From: Rhizobium jaguaris
GTDB lineage: Bacteria; Pseudomonadota; Alphaproteobacteria; Rhizobiales; Rhizobiaceae
Assembly (NCBI RefSeq): GCF_003627755.1
Contig: NZ_CP032695.1
Span: forward strand, 1,674,001-1,738,000
Length of the DNA: 64,000 bases
Reading direction: 5' to 3'
In this document: piece after piece, positions 54,663 through 63,959 of the stretch
How the letters are laid out: each line of letters opens with the position of its first letter
Position numbering within the stretch: the first letter of the stretch is position 1
Notes under the pieces: model-generated
Told to the model about the DNA's origin: nothing
Database searches by the model: none
What the model saw: the letters and a program-made list of their open reading frames with translations, nothing else
Made by a program: the position numbers and the translations under genes

Positions 54663-56438
54663 CTATTTTTCAATGCGCCACGACCCGTCCCAATCTTGGG
54701 AGGGTGGATTTACCTTGAGGTTTTCGATGCGGTCCAGCAGGCCCAACGATGGTCCGTCACCAGGCATCACCTCCAGCGACGCCTTGAGCGCGCGAAGCGC
54801 ATCATCCCACCGACGTTCGCGGTATGCGGTGAGCCCTTCCCGATAAAAGTCCCGTGACGCCAATCGTTCCGGTGCCAGCTCGCCATTGCGTCCAAGCACC
54901 TCAAAAACCGCCTCCGGATGCGTTTGGCCCGCGACCACGATCCGATCGACTTCGCGGAACTCGAGTGCGGTACCCGCCGCGGCCATTGTTCTCTCACATA
55001 CCAGATTGCGGGTGCCGTAAGCCTTATTTGCGCCTTCCAGGCGCGAGGCGAGATTTACGACATCGCCCATCACCGTATAACTCATCATGATGTCTGAGCC
55101 GATGCTTCCGACCAAGGCGTCACCCGTCGCAATGCCTATCCGCAAATCGCATTTCTCCATCGGCGTGCCGCGGACACCCAGCAGTTCGGGAATTTCCCGA
55201 CGCAACGTCTCGATGCGCTCGATCATTTCCACAGTGGCGAGGCACGCAAGTCGCGCGTGATCAGCCTCGTCAACAAATGGAGGGCCCCAATAGGCCATGA
55301 TGCCGTCGCCGATATATTTGTCGATGATCCCGCGGTTGGTGCGGATAGGTTCGGACATAAGCGAAAAGTAGCGGTTCATGACCTTGACCAGACCTTGGGG
55401 CACCAAGCCTTCGCTCAGGCTCGTAAATCCCCTCAGATCGCAGAACAGCACCGTCATCAACCTGCGCCGACCTTCCGTTGCGGTCAAGTTTGGGCGATCG
55501 ATAAGGCCTTCCACCACGCGGGGATCGATGTATTTGCCAAAAGTTTCCCTGACGCGCTGGTTTTCGCGCAGCTGCACGACCATCCGGTTGAATGCGGCGG
55601 CCAGCTCTCCAATTTCGTCGCGCGTCGTGACATCGATGGATTGATCGAGATGGCCCGCCTCGACGGCGCGCGTACCCTCGAGCAATTGCCGGACCGAGCG
55701 AATAATGCCACCGCTCACAAGGTTGGCGAAAATTAACCCGATGACCGCGGCAAGCAGCGTGGCGATCGCGGAGATCAGGACTGCCTGAGATTGCTGCGCC
55801 CTAATCGTTGCGATGGCGCCGTAGCTCACTTTCAGCATCTCCTCCCGAAGGGCGTCGATCCTTTGATTGAGTTCATCACGCAGCGCATCGACGCGTGAAA
55901 GGTGATCTCTCACGCCGTCAAAATCCCGCGCATCGAGGCGTGCAAGCAGTTCTCCAATCTCCTGGTTCAGAAGGCGACGGCCATCACTCATCAGGCCGTC
56001 GAGCCGGCTGTCGATGCGTGCCAGTGCTGCATTGTCAGAAGGCGTACTTGTATCCGCGATGATTGCATTGATGAGCTCGCGTGCAGTCTGCACCTCGCGG
56101 TCGGTTTCGGCAGCCTTCGCGTCAAATAGCTGCTTGCGAGCCTGGTACCCCGTCTCATCGGGCGGCTCCTGCATCTTTGCGATCATCATGCGACGCAGTG
56201 CAAGAGCTCGTTCAAACGACAGGATATTGATCCGCGCCAAATGCTCGTTTACCGGATTGTACCTTGCCGTCAGCTCATCGAGCAGATGACCCACCCTCCC
56301 AACCATCGCCATCGACAGTACAGAAGTCGCGATCATCAGGACGATCAAGCCGGCAGCGATCGCGACGATCCTCCTCCTGATCGACTGTTTGATCATCGAG
56401 CCGGAAAATTTCCTTAAGTTCTGGAAAAGTGAAAGCAT
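54663..56438 (-). CDS. adenylate/guanylate cyclase with HAMP domain
   Basis: A 591-residue membrane sensor. Two membrane spans (about 20-45 and 215-245) flank a helical periplasmic region (four-helix-bundle type). HAMP follows with IRSVRQLLEGTRAVEAGHLD and DEIGELAAAFNRM, then a class III cyclase domain (about 325-500) with VLFCDLRGFTSLSE, YIGDGIMAYWGPPF and YTVMGDVVNLASRLEGANK. Both metal-binding aspartates are visible. A helical C-terminal tail follows. It makes cyclic AMP or GMP in response to an unknown signal. An alternative start is at 56396. Confidence 0.88.
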   Translation of the reverse strand: MLSLFQNLRKFSGSMIKQSIRRRIVAIAAGLIVLMIATSVLSMAMVGRVGHLLDELTARYNPVNEHLARINILSFERALALRRMMIAKMQEPPDETGYQARKQLFDAKAAETDREVQTARELINAIIADTSTPSDNAALARIDSRLDGLMSDGRRLLNQEIGELLARLDARDFDGVRDHLSRVDALRDELNQRIDALREEMLKVSYGAIATIRAQQSQAVLISAIATLLAAVIGLIFANLVSGGIIRSVRQLLEGTRAVEAGHLDQSIDVTTRDEIGELAAAFNRMVVQLRENQRVRETFGKYIDPRVVEGLIDRPNLTATEGRRRLMTVLFCDLRGFTSLSEGLVPQGLVKVMNRYFSLMSEPIRTNRGIIDKYIGDGIMAYWGPPFVDEADHARLACLATVEMIERIETLRREIPELLGVRGTPMEKCDLRIGIATGDALVGSIGSDIMMSYTVMGDVVNLASRLEGANKAYGTRNLVCERTMAAAGTALEFREVDRIVVAGQTHPEAVFEVLGRNGELAPERLASRDFYREGLTAYRERRWDDALRALKASLEVMPGDGPSLGLLDRIENLKVNPPSQDWDGSWRIEK

Positions 56439-56713
56439 TTGAAATGTCTATTCCCCCGCATGCGCACCTCGATCCCGCCTGAATTGTCGTAACACAAAGC
56501 TGCTTATGGTTGAAGGCGATCGGCGATTCCGGGTCGGGTCGAGGCGATTGCTCCATGACCCACAGCGTTACGTTCCCCAGGGACGGAAGCTACAAAGCAA
56601 GGCGTCGGAGATATTTCGTAGGACCGCGAGAATTGCGAGTATTCGGCCCTTTCCGCTGCGGCCGAATCCGGCATAGGTTAGGTCGACCCGACTCCAGACA
56701 AGGCTGACGCTCC

Positions 56714-57625
56714 ATGGCAACGCATCGTTTCACTCCGACGGCCTATCACAACGTCATTGGTTCTCTTCCTCCGGCGTTGCACATCGCCAATGGCGACACG
56801 GTCATCACTGAGACGCTAGATGCCGCCGGTTACGATAAGGAAGGCATCCAGCGGGCTTCCGGCCCGAATCCGATGAACGGTCCGATTTTTGTCGAAGGCG
56901 CGGAACGGGGCGATTCATTGAAGGTCGAAATCCTCGGCATGGTGCCGACGCGCGGCACAGGCTTCACCCGGAGTGTCGTTGCCGGCAATGTCGTTGACCC
57001 GGAAGACGTGCGGACGCTGCCGCCGAGTGACAAGGTGATCTGGCAGATCGATCGCCAGGCATTGACGGCCCGGCTTTCCGAGCCGGTCGCCGGTCTCGAA
57101 TCTTTCGTTTTGCCGCTGTCGCCCATGATCGGCTGCTTCGGCGTCGCACCGTCGCTCGGCCAGGCCATATCCACCGCCACCAGCGGTGAATACGGCGGCA
57201 ATATGGATTACCGGCTCCTCGGACCCGGCACGACAATCTGGTTTCCGGTATCGGCGCCGGGCGCCCTCTTCTTCCTTGGCGATTGCCATGCCGTGCAAGG
57301 CGACGGCGAGATCGTCGGGACCGGCATCGAGACCACCTTCGAAGTGACAGTGCGGCTCAGCGTCGAAAAGAAGAAGACGATCGTCTGGCCGCGTGGCGAA
57401 ACCGCCGACGACATTTTCACCATCGGCAATACCCGACCGCTCGACCAGGCGCTGCAGCATGCGACCAGCGAAATGCTGCGCTGGCTGACCTCCGATTATG
57501 GGCTCGACAAAACCGCCGCCAGCCATCTGCTCGGTCAGGTCGTGCGTTATGACGTCGGGAATGTTTTCGATCCGGCCTATACGATGGCCTGCCGTGTTTC
57601 AAAGGCCTGGCTGGCACGGCGGTAG
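56714..57625 (+). CDS. acetamidase/formamidase family protein
   Basis: A 303-residue FmdA/AmdA-type amidase. Recognisable blocks are HRFTPTAYHNVIG, the substrate-site segment GPNPMNGPIFVEGAERGDSL, MIGCFGVAP, GGNMDYRLLGPG and the metal-linked GDCHAVQGDGEI. It should release ammonia from formamide, acetamide or related amides in the cytoplasm. It stands alone and converges on the antiporter gene 14 bp away. Confidence 0.88.
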   Translation: MATHRFTPTAYHNVIGSLPPALHIANGDTVITETLDAAGYDKEGIQRASGPNPMNGPIFVEGAERGDSLKVEILGMVPTRGTGFTRSVVAGNVVDPEDVRTLPPSDKVIWQIDRQALTARLSEPVAGLESFVLPLSPMIGCFGVAPSLGQAISTATSGEYGGNMDYRLLGPGTTIWFPVSAPGALFFLGDCHAVQGDGEIVGTGIETTFEVTVRLSVEKKKTIVWPRGETADDIFTIGNTRPLDQALQHATSEMLRWLTSDYGLDKTAASHLLGQVVRYDVGNVFDPAYTMACRVSKAWLARR

Positions 57626-57639
57626 GCTTGCGAAATCAA

Positions 57640-59403
57640 TCAACCCGCGTCCAGCGATTGATCCCGCTTCTGGCGTGAGACGTTCATCTCCTGCCGCTCT
57701 CGGGCCATGCTGCTGACGGCGGCGCGCAGTCGCGGGTGGCGGGACATGAACAGGTTGAAGTCGCGGCGTTCCAGCACGAGGAATTGACAGAAATCGACCG
57801 CCACCACGTCGGCAGTGCGGCGTGCGCCCGTCAATAGCGCCATCTCGCCGAAGAACGAGCCGGCGCGGAGTGGAATCTCGTCGTCCTCAAGCTGCACTTC
57901 GACCGCACCGGACGCAATGAAATACATGCTGTCGCCCCGGTCGCCGGTGCGGATGACGCGATCGCCGGGCGATGCCGACCTTGGCCGGAAAAGCAGCAGA
58001 AGTTCTTCTTGTGCGCTTTCATCGACTTTGTCGAACATCGGAAACGTCTCGATCAACTGCTCGATTTCAAGATGATGCTGCCGGTCCCGCGCCTCGCGCT
58101 GCGCGCCGATGGCGGCCAGTTCACGACGTAGCCGTTCTTGCTTTGCCGCTCCATAGCCGGCCGTCAGTCCCGGCCACCGGGAAATAGTCCATTTCTCCAG
58201 CCTTCCAATGCCGGCGAAAACCAGCGGGTTGACCGTGATCGACAATATGGCGCCTGCAAGAATCAGATTCTGCCCTTCGCGCGGCAGGAGACCCAGCGAG
58301 ATGCCGAGGGCGGCCAGGATGAAGGAAAACTCGCCGATCTGGGCAATCCCGGAGGCAACTGCAAACCCTATGTTAGGGGGATAGCGCAGCAACGTCACGA
58401 CGCTGAAAGAGCTCAGCGATTTGCCGAGAATGATAACAGCGAGCACCCCCAAGATCATCAGCGGTTCGCGCACCAGTACCGACGGATCGAAGAGCATGCC
58501 GACGGAAACAAAGAACAATACCGAAAAGGCATTCTGCAATGGCAGGGAATCGGCCGCAGCCCGATGGCTGAGACGGGATTCGCTCATGATAAGACCGGCA
58601 AAGAACGCGCCGAGTGCGAAGGAAACGCCGAATATCTCCGCTGCGCCAAAAGCGATGCCGAGCGCGATGGCAAGGACCGACAGGGTAAAGAGTTCGCGCG
58701 AACCGGTCCTTGCAACGGAGGTCAACAGCCAGGGGACGACCCTCGGGCCGAGGAAAATCGCAATAGCGGCAAAAGCCGCCACCTTGACAAGGGTAATGCC
58801 GATGGTCAGCCCGATTGGCCCGGTACTGGCTTGAGCGCCGGCATCAGCGTCACCGCCAAGGACTCCGGCAAAAGCCGGTAACAGCACGAGCGCGAGCACC
58901 ATCGCCAGATCTTCGACGATCAGCCAGCCGACGACGACGCGGCCGTTGGCCGTACTGACCAGATTGCGCTCTTCCAACGCTTTCAGCACCACAACGGTAC
59001 TGGCGACGGCAAGGCTCAAGCCGAAGACCAGACCGGCACCTATGCCCCAGCCCCATAGTGACGTCAGGCCAATACCCAGGAGTGTGGCAATGGTGATGTG
59101 ACCGATGGCGCCGGGAATCGCGACCCCCCGCACCGCGAGCAGATCGGCTGCCGAAAAATGCAGGCCGACGCCGAACATCAAGAGGATGATGCCGATTTCG
59201 GCCAGTTGCGACGCAAGCGCGGTGTCGGCGACAAAACCAGGCGTCGACGAACCGATCATCACGCCGGCAACGAGGTATCCGACCAACGGCGGCAGATGCA
59301 GCCGGTCAGCGAGATAGCCGAAAATGGCCGCAAACACGAAACCGGCGGCGATCAGTGCTATCAATGCGACGTCGTGCGGCACGTCGGCCCTTTCCCAGTT
59401 CAC
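57640..59403 (-). CDS. KefB/YbaL-like cation:proton antiporter with C-terminal cyclic-nucleotide-binding domain
   Basis: A 587-residue protein. Residues 1-395 form a CPA2-type membrane domain with about 12-13 spans, including GYLVAGVMIGSSTPGF, LMFGVGLHFSAADLL, VVGWLIVEDLAMVLALVLLP and GIAQIGEFSFILAALG. Residues about 440-560 are a cNMP-binding/Crp-like domain with GDRGDSMYFIASGAVEV, GSFFGEMALLTGARRTADV and FLVLERRDF. The TrkA-N regulatory domain typical of KefB/YbaL is absent. Ion exchange may therefore be gated by a cyclic nucleotide (inference). Confidence 0.85.
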   Translation of the reverse strand: MNWERADVPHDVALIALIAAGFVFAAIFGYLADRLHLPPLVGYLVAGVMIGSSTPGFVADTALASQLAEIGIILLMFGVGLHFSAADLLAVRGVAIPGAIGHITIATLLGIGLTSLWGWGIGAGLVFGLSLAVASTVVVLKALEERNLVSTANGRVVVGWLIVEDLAMVLALVLLPAFAGVLGGDADAGAQASTGPIGLTIGITLVKVAAFAAIAIFLGPRVVPWLLTSVARTGSRELFTLSVLAIALGIAFGAAEIFGVSFALGAFFAGLIMSESRLSHRAAADSLPLQNAFSVLFFVSVGMLFDPSVLVREPLMILGVLAVIILGKSLSSFSVVTLLRYPPNIGFAVASGIAQIGEFSFILAALGISLGLLPREGQNLILAGAILSITVNPLVFAGIGRLEKWTISRWPGLTAGYGAAKQERLRRELAAIGAQREARDRQHHLEIEQLIETFPMFDKVDESAQEELLLLFRPRSASPGDRVIRTGDRGDSMYFIASGAVEVQLEDDEIPLRAGSFFGEMALLTGARRTADVVAVDFCQFLVLERRDFNLFMSRHPRLRAAVSSMARERQEMNVSRQKRDQSLDAG

Positions 59404-59475
59404 GGCGTTACCGCCAAATTCCCTCTGTTTGATGCTAGGCTAGCATCGCTCTTGCGGGGACGTCTACCGGTTCGG

Positions 59476-59519
59476 GCATGATCCGGAAAAACGCAGGGTG
59501 TTTTCGGACAACATCATGC
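59476..59519. repeat. rhizobial palindromic intergenic repeat
   Basis: GCATGATCCGGAAAA and TTTTCGGACAACATCATGC are imperfect inverted arms around ACGCAGGGTG. This 'GCATGATCCGGAAAA' hairpin is one of the best-known dispersed repeats of Rhizobium/Agrobacterium genomes. It lies between the antiporter promoter and the end of the dehydrogenase gene. Confidence 0.75.
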
Positions 59520-59576
59520 GAAGCCAAAAAGCAATCCGCCGCGCCATTTGCAGGGCGCGGCGGAGAGAGCAAATGC

Positions 59577-60622
59577 TTATTGATCCAGAACGATCTGCAG
59601 CTTCACATCGCTCGGCCGGGCTTCCACGGCACGATCGAAGGCTTCGATCGACTGCTCGAATTTGAAGGTTTCGGAGATCAGCGGCTTCAGATCGACGCGG
59701 CCGGATGCGATCAGAGCGATGGAACGCTCATATTGATGCGCATAACGGAAGACGGTCTCGATGCGGATTTCCTTCGTCGATGCCGTGGAGACATCGAAAC
59801 CCACCGGCGCCACCGGCAGACCGACGGCGACGATAACGCCGCCGGGACGCGGCAGTTCCATCACCGTTTCCCAGGCCTTCGGCGAACCGGAGCATTCGAA
59901 CACGACATCGGCACCCCAGCCGTCCGTCAGCCGCTTGACCTCTTCGACCAGGTTCTTCTCGCGAATATTGACCGGGATTACGCCTTGATAGTGAGCGGCG
60001 ATATCGAGCTTCGGCTGAGCAAGATCTGCAACGATGACGCGGGCGCAGCCCCGGCAAGCGCGGCGATGGCAACCATGGTGCCGATCGGGCCGGCCCCGAG
60101 CACGACAGCCGTGTCGCCGGGTGTGATCTTCGCCTTGGTGGCCGCCTGCATACCGACCGCGAAAGGCTCGACCATGGCGCCCTCGGCGAAGCTGACATTG
60201 TCAGGTAGTTTGAAGGTATAATTGGCCGGATGCACCACGAAGGGCGTCAGCACGCCGTGGATAGGCGGAGTCGCCCAGAAAGTGACCGCGGGGTCGACAT
60301 TGTACATGCCAAGACGGCTGGCCTTGGAATTGGAGTCCGGAATACCGGGCTCCATGCAGACGCGGTCGCCGACCTTCAGATGCGTCACACCCGTGCCGAC
60401 TTCAACAACTGTTCCGGCTGCCTCATGGCCGAGTACCATCGGCGCATTGACGACGAATGGGCCGATACGGCCGTGCGTGTAGTAGTGCACGTCCGATCCG
60501 CAGACGCCGACCGTGTGGATCTTGACCTTCACCTCACCCGGCCCGACCTCCTGCGGCAAGTCGATATCGCGTAGCGCCAGCTCATGCTGACGCTCCAGTA
60601 CCAGGGCACGCATCTTGCTCAT
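59577..60622 (-). pseudogene. NAD-dependent polyol (xylitol-type) dehydrogenase, frameshifted
   Basis: A zinc-dependent medium-chain dehydrogenase in two frames. The first part starts [12 protein letters not shown] and has the catalytic zinc site [13 protein letters not shown] and [12 protein letters not shown] plus the Rossmann GAGPIG, then shifts after AIAALAG. The second part includes [20 protein letters not shown] and ends at 59577. One base lost in a run of four C on the plus strand (60049-60052) explains it; five C would give [16 protein letters not shown] and a full 348-residue enzyme. It could be a sequencing error or a recent mutation. Confidence 0.82.
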
Positions 60623-60887
60623 CACGTCTTTCCTCTGTTCGGAAGCAATCTCCCATCCCCGCATGACCGCGAGGACATTCATCGTTTGTTATATAGCCGT
60701 GGTCGCCGCCACAAAATGATCTTTCTGCCAAGAAAGGGGCAAATTGAGGCAGCTCCACACAAGACGGGCGAAGCGCTCACCAATCCAAAGGATTAGGTGC
60801 CCCTTGTTAAAGGTAGTTCTATTATTAGTATTGACTAGCGTTTGATTTTACTGCCTTTTAGCACGCGAGGAACGGGGAGACATGTAA

Positions 60888-61025
60888 ATGGTATATGACT
60901 GGACCGGTCAGCGCACGCGTCGCTTAAAAATGTTACGTGCCGCAAGTATGGCAGTGCTTCTTCTCCTTTTGATCGCAGTGCCTGCCCTGCTCTTACGCTA
61001 TAACCTTATCCACTATCATTTTTGA
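60888..61025 (+). CDS. 45-residue membrane protein
   Basis: A short gene reading MVYDWTGQRTRRLKMLRAAS followed by a hydrophobic helix (MAVLLLLLIAVPALLL) and the end RYNLIHYHF. The positive-inside pattern fits a single-span inner-membrane peptide. GGGGAGA lies about eight bases before ATG. I know similar short proteins in rhizobia but no function. A small GC hairpin (GCCGC TAA GCGGC) follows the stop. Confidence 0.6.
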   Translation: MVYDWTGQRTRRLKMLRAASMAVLLLLLIAVPALLLRYNLIHYHF

Positions 61026-61076
61026 GCCGCTAAGCGGCGATGGGTCCCACCTGCCTGCTCCTGCCAAGGCGACCGT

Positions 61077-62540
61077 TTAGGCCGCCTTTTTTGCGCTCGA
61101 TTTCGGCTTGCGCGAAACATTCTCGCCGGCCTTTGGGTCGAGCGGCAGGCAATCCACAACGGCGAGCAAAGCGATGATCCCAAGCATGACGAAAGCCAGG
61201 CGGAACTCGATGGCGGTGATCCCGTTCATGCCAAGCGGCGCGCTGATCGCCTGGCCGATACGGATGCCGATGGCGCCGACGGCAATCCCCATGCCCATGG
61301 TCACTTGAAAGGCCGTGCTGAACACCGTGTTCGCCCCTGTCATCTGCTGTGCCGGGATGTCGGCAAAGGCGATGGTGTTCAACGCCGTGAAATGCATCGA
61401 CCGGCACATGCCGCCAATAAACAGCACCGGGATGACGAACCAGAGGGACGTATCCGGCGAAAACAGTGCGCAGGCAGCGATGAAGATCGCATTGAGGATG
61501 CCGTTGACCAGCAGCACCGGCTTGAACCCGAAGCGCCGCAGGATCGGCGTCGTACCCGGCTTCATCGCTAGATTGCCGGCAAAGACCGCCAAGGTGAGCA
61601 TGCCGGCGTGAAAGGCGGTGAGCCCAAAACCGACCTGGAACATCAGCGGCAGCAGGAAAGGCACAGCGCCGATGGCGATGCGAAAGAGCGAGCCGCCGGA
61701 AATAGTGATGGCAAAAGTCGACTGTTTCAACGCCACTAAATCGATCAGGGGATGTTCGGTTCGCCGGAAATGGAACACGGCGGCGGCTAGAAGAGCAAGG
61801 CCGACAATGACATAGGCCCAGGCTTCCAGCCAGACCGGATCGGGACGGCCGATCAGCTCCAGACCATACATCAGACTCGCAAGCCCGAAACCGCTGATGA
61901 CGAAGCCAATCCAGTCGAACGGCGGCCGCGCGGCGTTCTTGGTCTCCGGGATCAGCATGAGAGCGAAGACGAACGCCAATATGCCGAGCGGCAGATTGAG
62001 GAAGAAGATCCAGCGCCAGGTCGCATGATCGGTGATGAAACCGCCGAGCGGCGGCCCCAAAATAGGCGCCACGAGCGCCGGCCAAGTGATCGTCGCAATT
62101 GCCGAGATCAATCGATCCTTCGGCGTATTGTTGAGAACCACGAGGCGGCCGACCGGCACCATCATCGCACCACCGATCCCCTGCAGGATTCGCATGGCGA
62201 CAAAGGAGCCGACACTGTCGGCAAAGCCGCAGAGAACTGAAGCCAGCGTGAAGACCACGACGGCAGTCGTGAAAACCAGCCGGGCGCCGAAACGATCGCT
62301 GATCCAGCCGCTGATCGGGATGAAGACCCCGAGCGTCAGCAGATAGGCACTCATGCCGATATTGAGATCGACGGGTCGGGCACCGAAAGACACGGCCATC
62401 TGCGGCAGCGCAGTGGCAATAACCGTGCCATCGAGATTTTCCATGAAGAAGGCGCCGGCCACGAGCAATGCAATCAGTAGCGGGCGCGAACCGGAAACCT
62501 GTGCCGGCTCCGCCCGCTTGCGCGTGGACATATCAGTCAT
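61077..62540 (-). CDS. MFS transporter, DHA2 (EmrB/QacA) family
   Basis: A drug:proton antiporter of 487 residues with 14 predicted spans. The family signatures are FFMENLDGTVIATALPQMA in helix 1, the motif A loop SGWISDRFGARLVF, RILQGIGGAMMVPVGR in helix 4 and GPPLGGFITDHATWRWIFF (motif C) in helix 5. It exports hydrophobic compounds. A basic tail (SRKPKSSAKKAA) ends the protein. It has no adaptor gene beside it. Confidence 0.87.
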   Translation of the reverse strand: MTDMSTRKRAEPAQVSGSRPLLIALLVAGAFFMENLDGTVIATALPQMAVSFGARPVDLNIGMSAYLLTLGVFIPISGWISDRFGARLVFTTAVVVFTLASVLCGFADSVGSFVAMRILQGIGGAMMVPVGRLVVLNNTPKDRLISAIATITWPALVAPILGPPLGGFITDHATWRWIFFLNLPLGILAFVFALMLIPETKNAARPPFDWIGFVISGFGLASLMYGLELIGRPDPVWLEAWAYVIVGLALLAAAVFHFRRTEHPLIDLVALKQSTFAITISGGSLFRIAIGAVPFLLPLMFQVGFGLTAFHAGMLTLAVFAGNLAMKPGTTPILRRFGFKPVLLVNGILNAIFIAACALFSPDTSLWFVIPVLFIGGMCRSMHFTALNTIAFADIPAQQMTGANTVFSTAFQVTMGMGIAVGAIGIRIGQAISAPLGMNGITAIEFRLAFVMLGIIALLAVVDCLPLDPKAGENVSRKPKSSAKKAA

Positions 62541-62661
62541 TCACAAATTGCTCCGAATCCGCCTCACATCTCCTGCTATTTAAACGGTTCGGAACCGTTT
62601 CCGATAGACGCAAATCGTCCCATCATTCGATAGGACGATCACGTTTCGCTTAGGGGCCGGA

Positions 62662-63777
62662 TCAGAATTTGATCACGATCTTGCGCTTCTCCAATTCGAC
62701 GGCGTCGAATTGTACCCCAAGCCCCGGTGCTGTCGGTAGTTCGAAGCGGCCGTTGTTCGGCTCGGACGGATTGACGAAGACAGGCGAACCGCGCTCCCAA
62801 TTGTCGGCCAGTTCCACCGGCTTGGCGAGATGCATGATCGTGCTGAGCACGTGAATGTTCGCGAGATGACCGACGGTTGGCTGCGTCTGGTGCGGCACCA
62901 GCTCGACACCATGGGCATGAGCCAGCGCGGAGCATTTCATCAAGCCGGTGATGCCACCCATTTTCACAATATCCGGCTGCACCATGCGCACGCCGGCGTC
63001 GATCAGTTCGCGGAGCCCTTGCAGCGTATAGGTCTGTTCGCCCGCCGAAACCGTGATGTCCAGTCGTTGTGCCACCTCACCCATGGCGCGGACGTTATAG
63101 TGCTGCACCGGCTCTTCGAACCACATATAGCCAAGGTCTTCCAGCGCGCGGCCGACGCGGATCGCACCGCCGATCGAGTAGCCATTATTGGCGTCGAAGC
63201 CAATGACGAAATCATCGCCCAGCAGCTTGCGCACGGCCTTGGCCTTGGCGATATCACCGGCAAGATCGACGTCTTGTTTGGTGCGGTCGCCATCCCAGCG
63301 GATCTTCACCGCCGCCGGCTTTTCCTTGGCGACACGCCGCTCGACGACACGGAGCACTTCGTCAACGGTACGGCCCGAATTATTGCCGATGGAAGTGTAG
63401 CACGGCAGGCTCGTCGTCCAGGCGCCACCGAGCAGCTTGTGGACCGGCTGCCCCAGAAGCTTTCCCTTCAGGTCCCAAAGGGCGATGTCGAGGGCGGCAA
63501 GAGCCGCAGTCGTCGCACCCTCCGGGCCGAGCTTCACGCATTTATGGAACAGCGTGTCGAGCAGGATGGTATGGTCGAGCACATCCTTGCCGACGAGATA
63601 AGGCGCCATATCCCTGGCGATGATGCCGAGCGAGGCAACACCGCCTTGCATCGGCGAGGCCTCGCCGAGGCCGAACCGACCATCTTCAGTTTCGATGCGG
63701 ACGAATGCACAACGCGGTGACGTTGCTTCACCAGCGCCCATAGGCAACTGGAAAGCTTCTACGCTCTTGATCTTCAA
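62662..63777 (-). CDS. enolase-superfamily enzyme (mandelate racemase/muconate lactonizing type)
   Basis: A 371-residue enzyme with the full catalytic set: K158 and R160 in AAVKIRWDGD, metal ligands D195 (DANNGY), E221 (FEEPV) and E247 (AGEQ), and H296 in LVPHQTQPTVG. The Lys-x-Arg and His arrangement suits acid-sugar dehydratases or racemases. The exact substrate is not readable. The start is TTG, eight bases after AAGGAG. An aldehyde dehydrogenase gene lies upstream on the same strand, suggesting a second sugar-acid pathway. Confidence 0.82.
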   Translation of the reverse strand: MKIKSVEAFQLPMGAGEATSPRCAFVRIETEDGRFGLGEASPMQGGVASLGIIARDMAPYLVGKDVLDHTILLDTLFHKCVKLGPEGATTAALAALDIALWDLKGKLLGQPVHKLLGGAWTTSLPCYTSIGNNSGRTVDEVLRVVERRVAKEKPAAVKIRWDGDRTKQDVDLAGDIAKAKAVRKLLGDDFVIGFDANNGYSIGGAIRVGRALEDLGYMWFEEPVQHYNVRAMGEVAQRLDITVSAGEQTYTLQGLRELIDAGVRMVQPDIVKMGGITGLMKCSALAHAHGVELVPHQTQPTVGHLANIHVLSTIMHLAKPVELADNWERGSPVFVNPSEPNNGRFELPTAPGLGVQFDAVELEKRKIVIKF

Positions 63778-63794
63778 GCTAGTTCTCCTTCACT

Positions 63795-63953
63795 TACCTT
63801 CGCCCCATCGGGGAGAAGGTCGCGTGTAGCGCGGGTTGAGGGGGCGTTGCCGGGGAGACTGTCTTTCGCTCACTGCTCAAGACGCTCGAAGCTCCCGCTT
63901 CTCGCCCCCCTCATCCGCCCTGTCGGGCACCTTCTCCCCGCTGGGGAGAAGGA
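63795..63953. repeat. RIME-type intergenic repeat
   Basis: The left part CCTTCGCCCCATCGGGGAGAAGG and the right part, CCTTCTCCCC GCT GGGGAGAAGG, are each self-complementary hairpins. They enclose about 115 bp with CGCGGGTTGAGGGGGCG and its rough counterpart CGCCCCCCTCATCCGCCC. This mosaic is the familiar Rhizobium intergenic element. It sits between the aldehyde dehydrogenase end and the enolase-superfamily gene. Confidence 0.75.
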
Positions 63954-63959
63954 AAATCG

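Noticed and set aside
61030..62085. A 351-codon minus-strand frame inside the MFS transporter
   Set aside because: It is the same strand but a different frame from the clear DHA2 transporter. It has an Arg/His/Ala-rich composition and no membrane segments.
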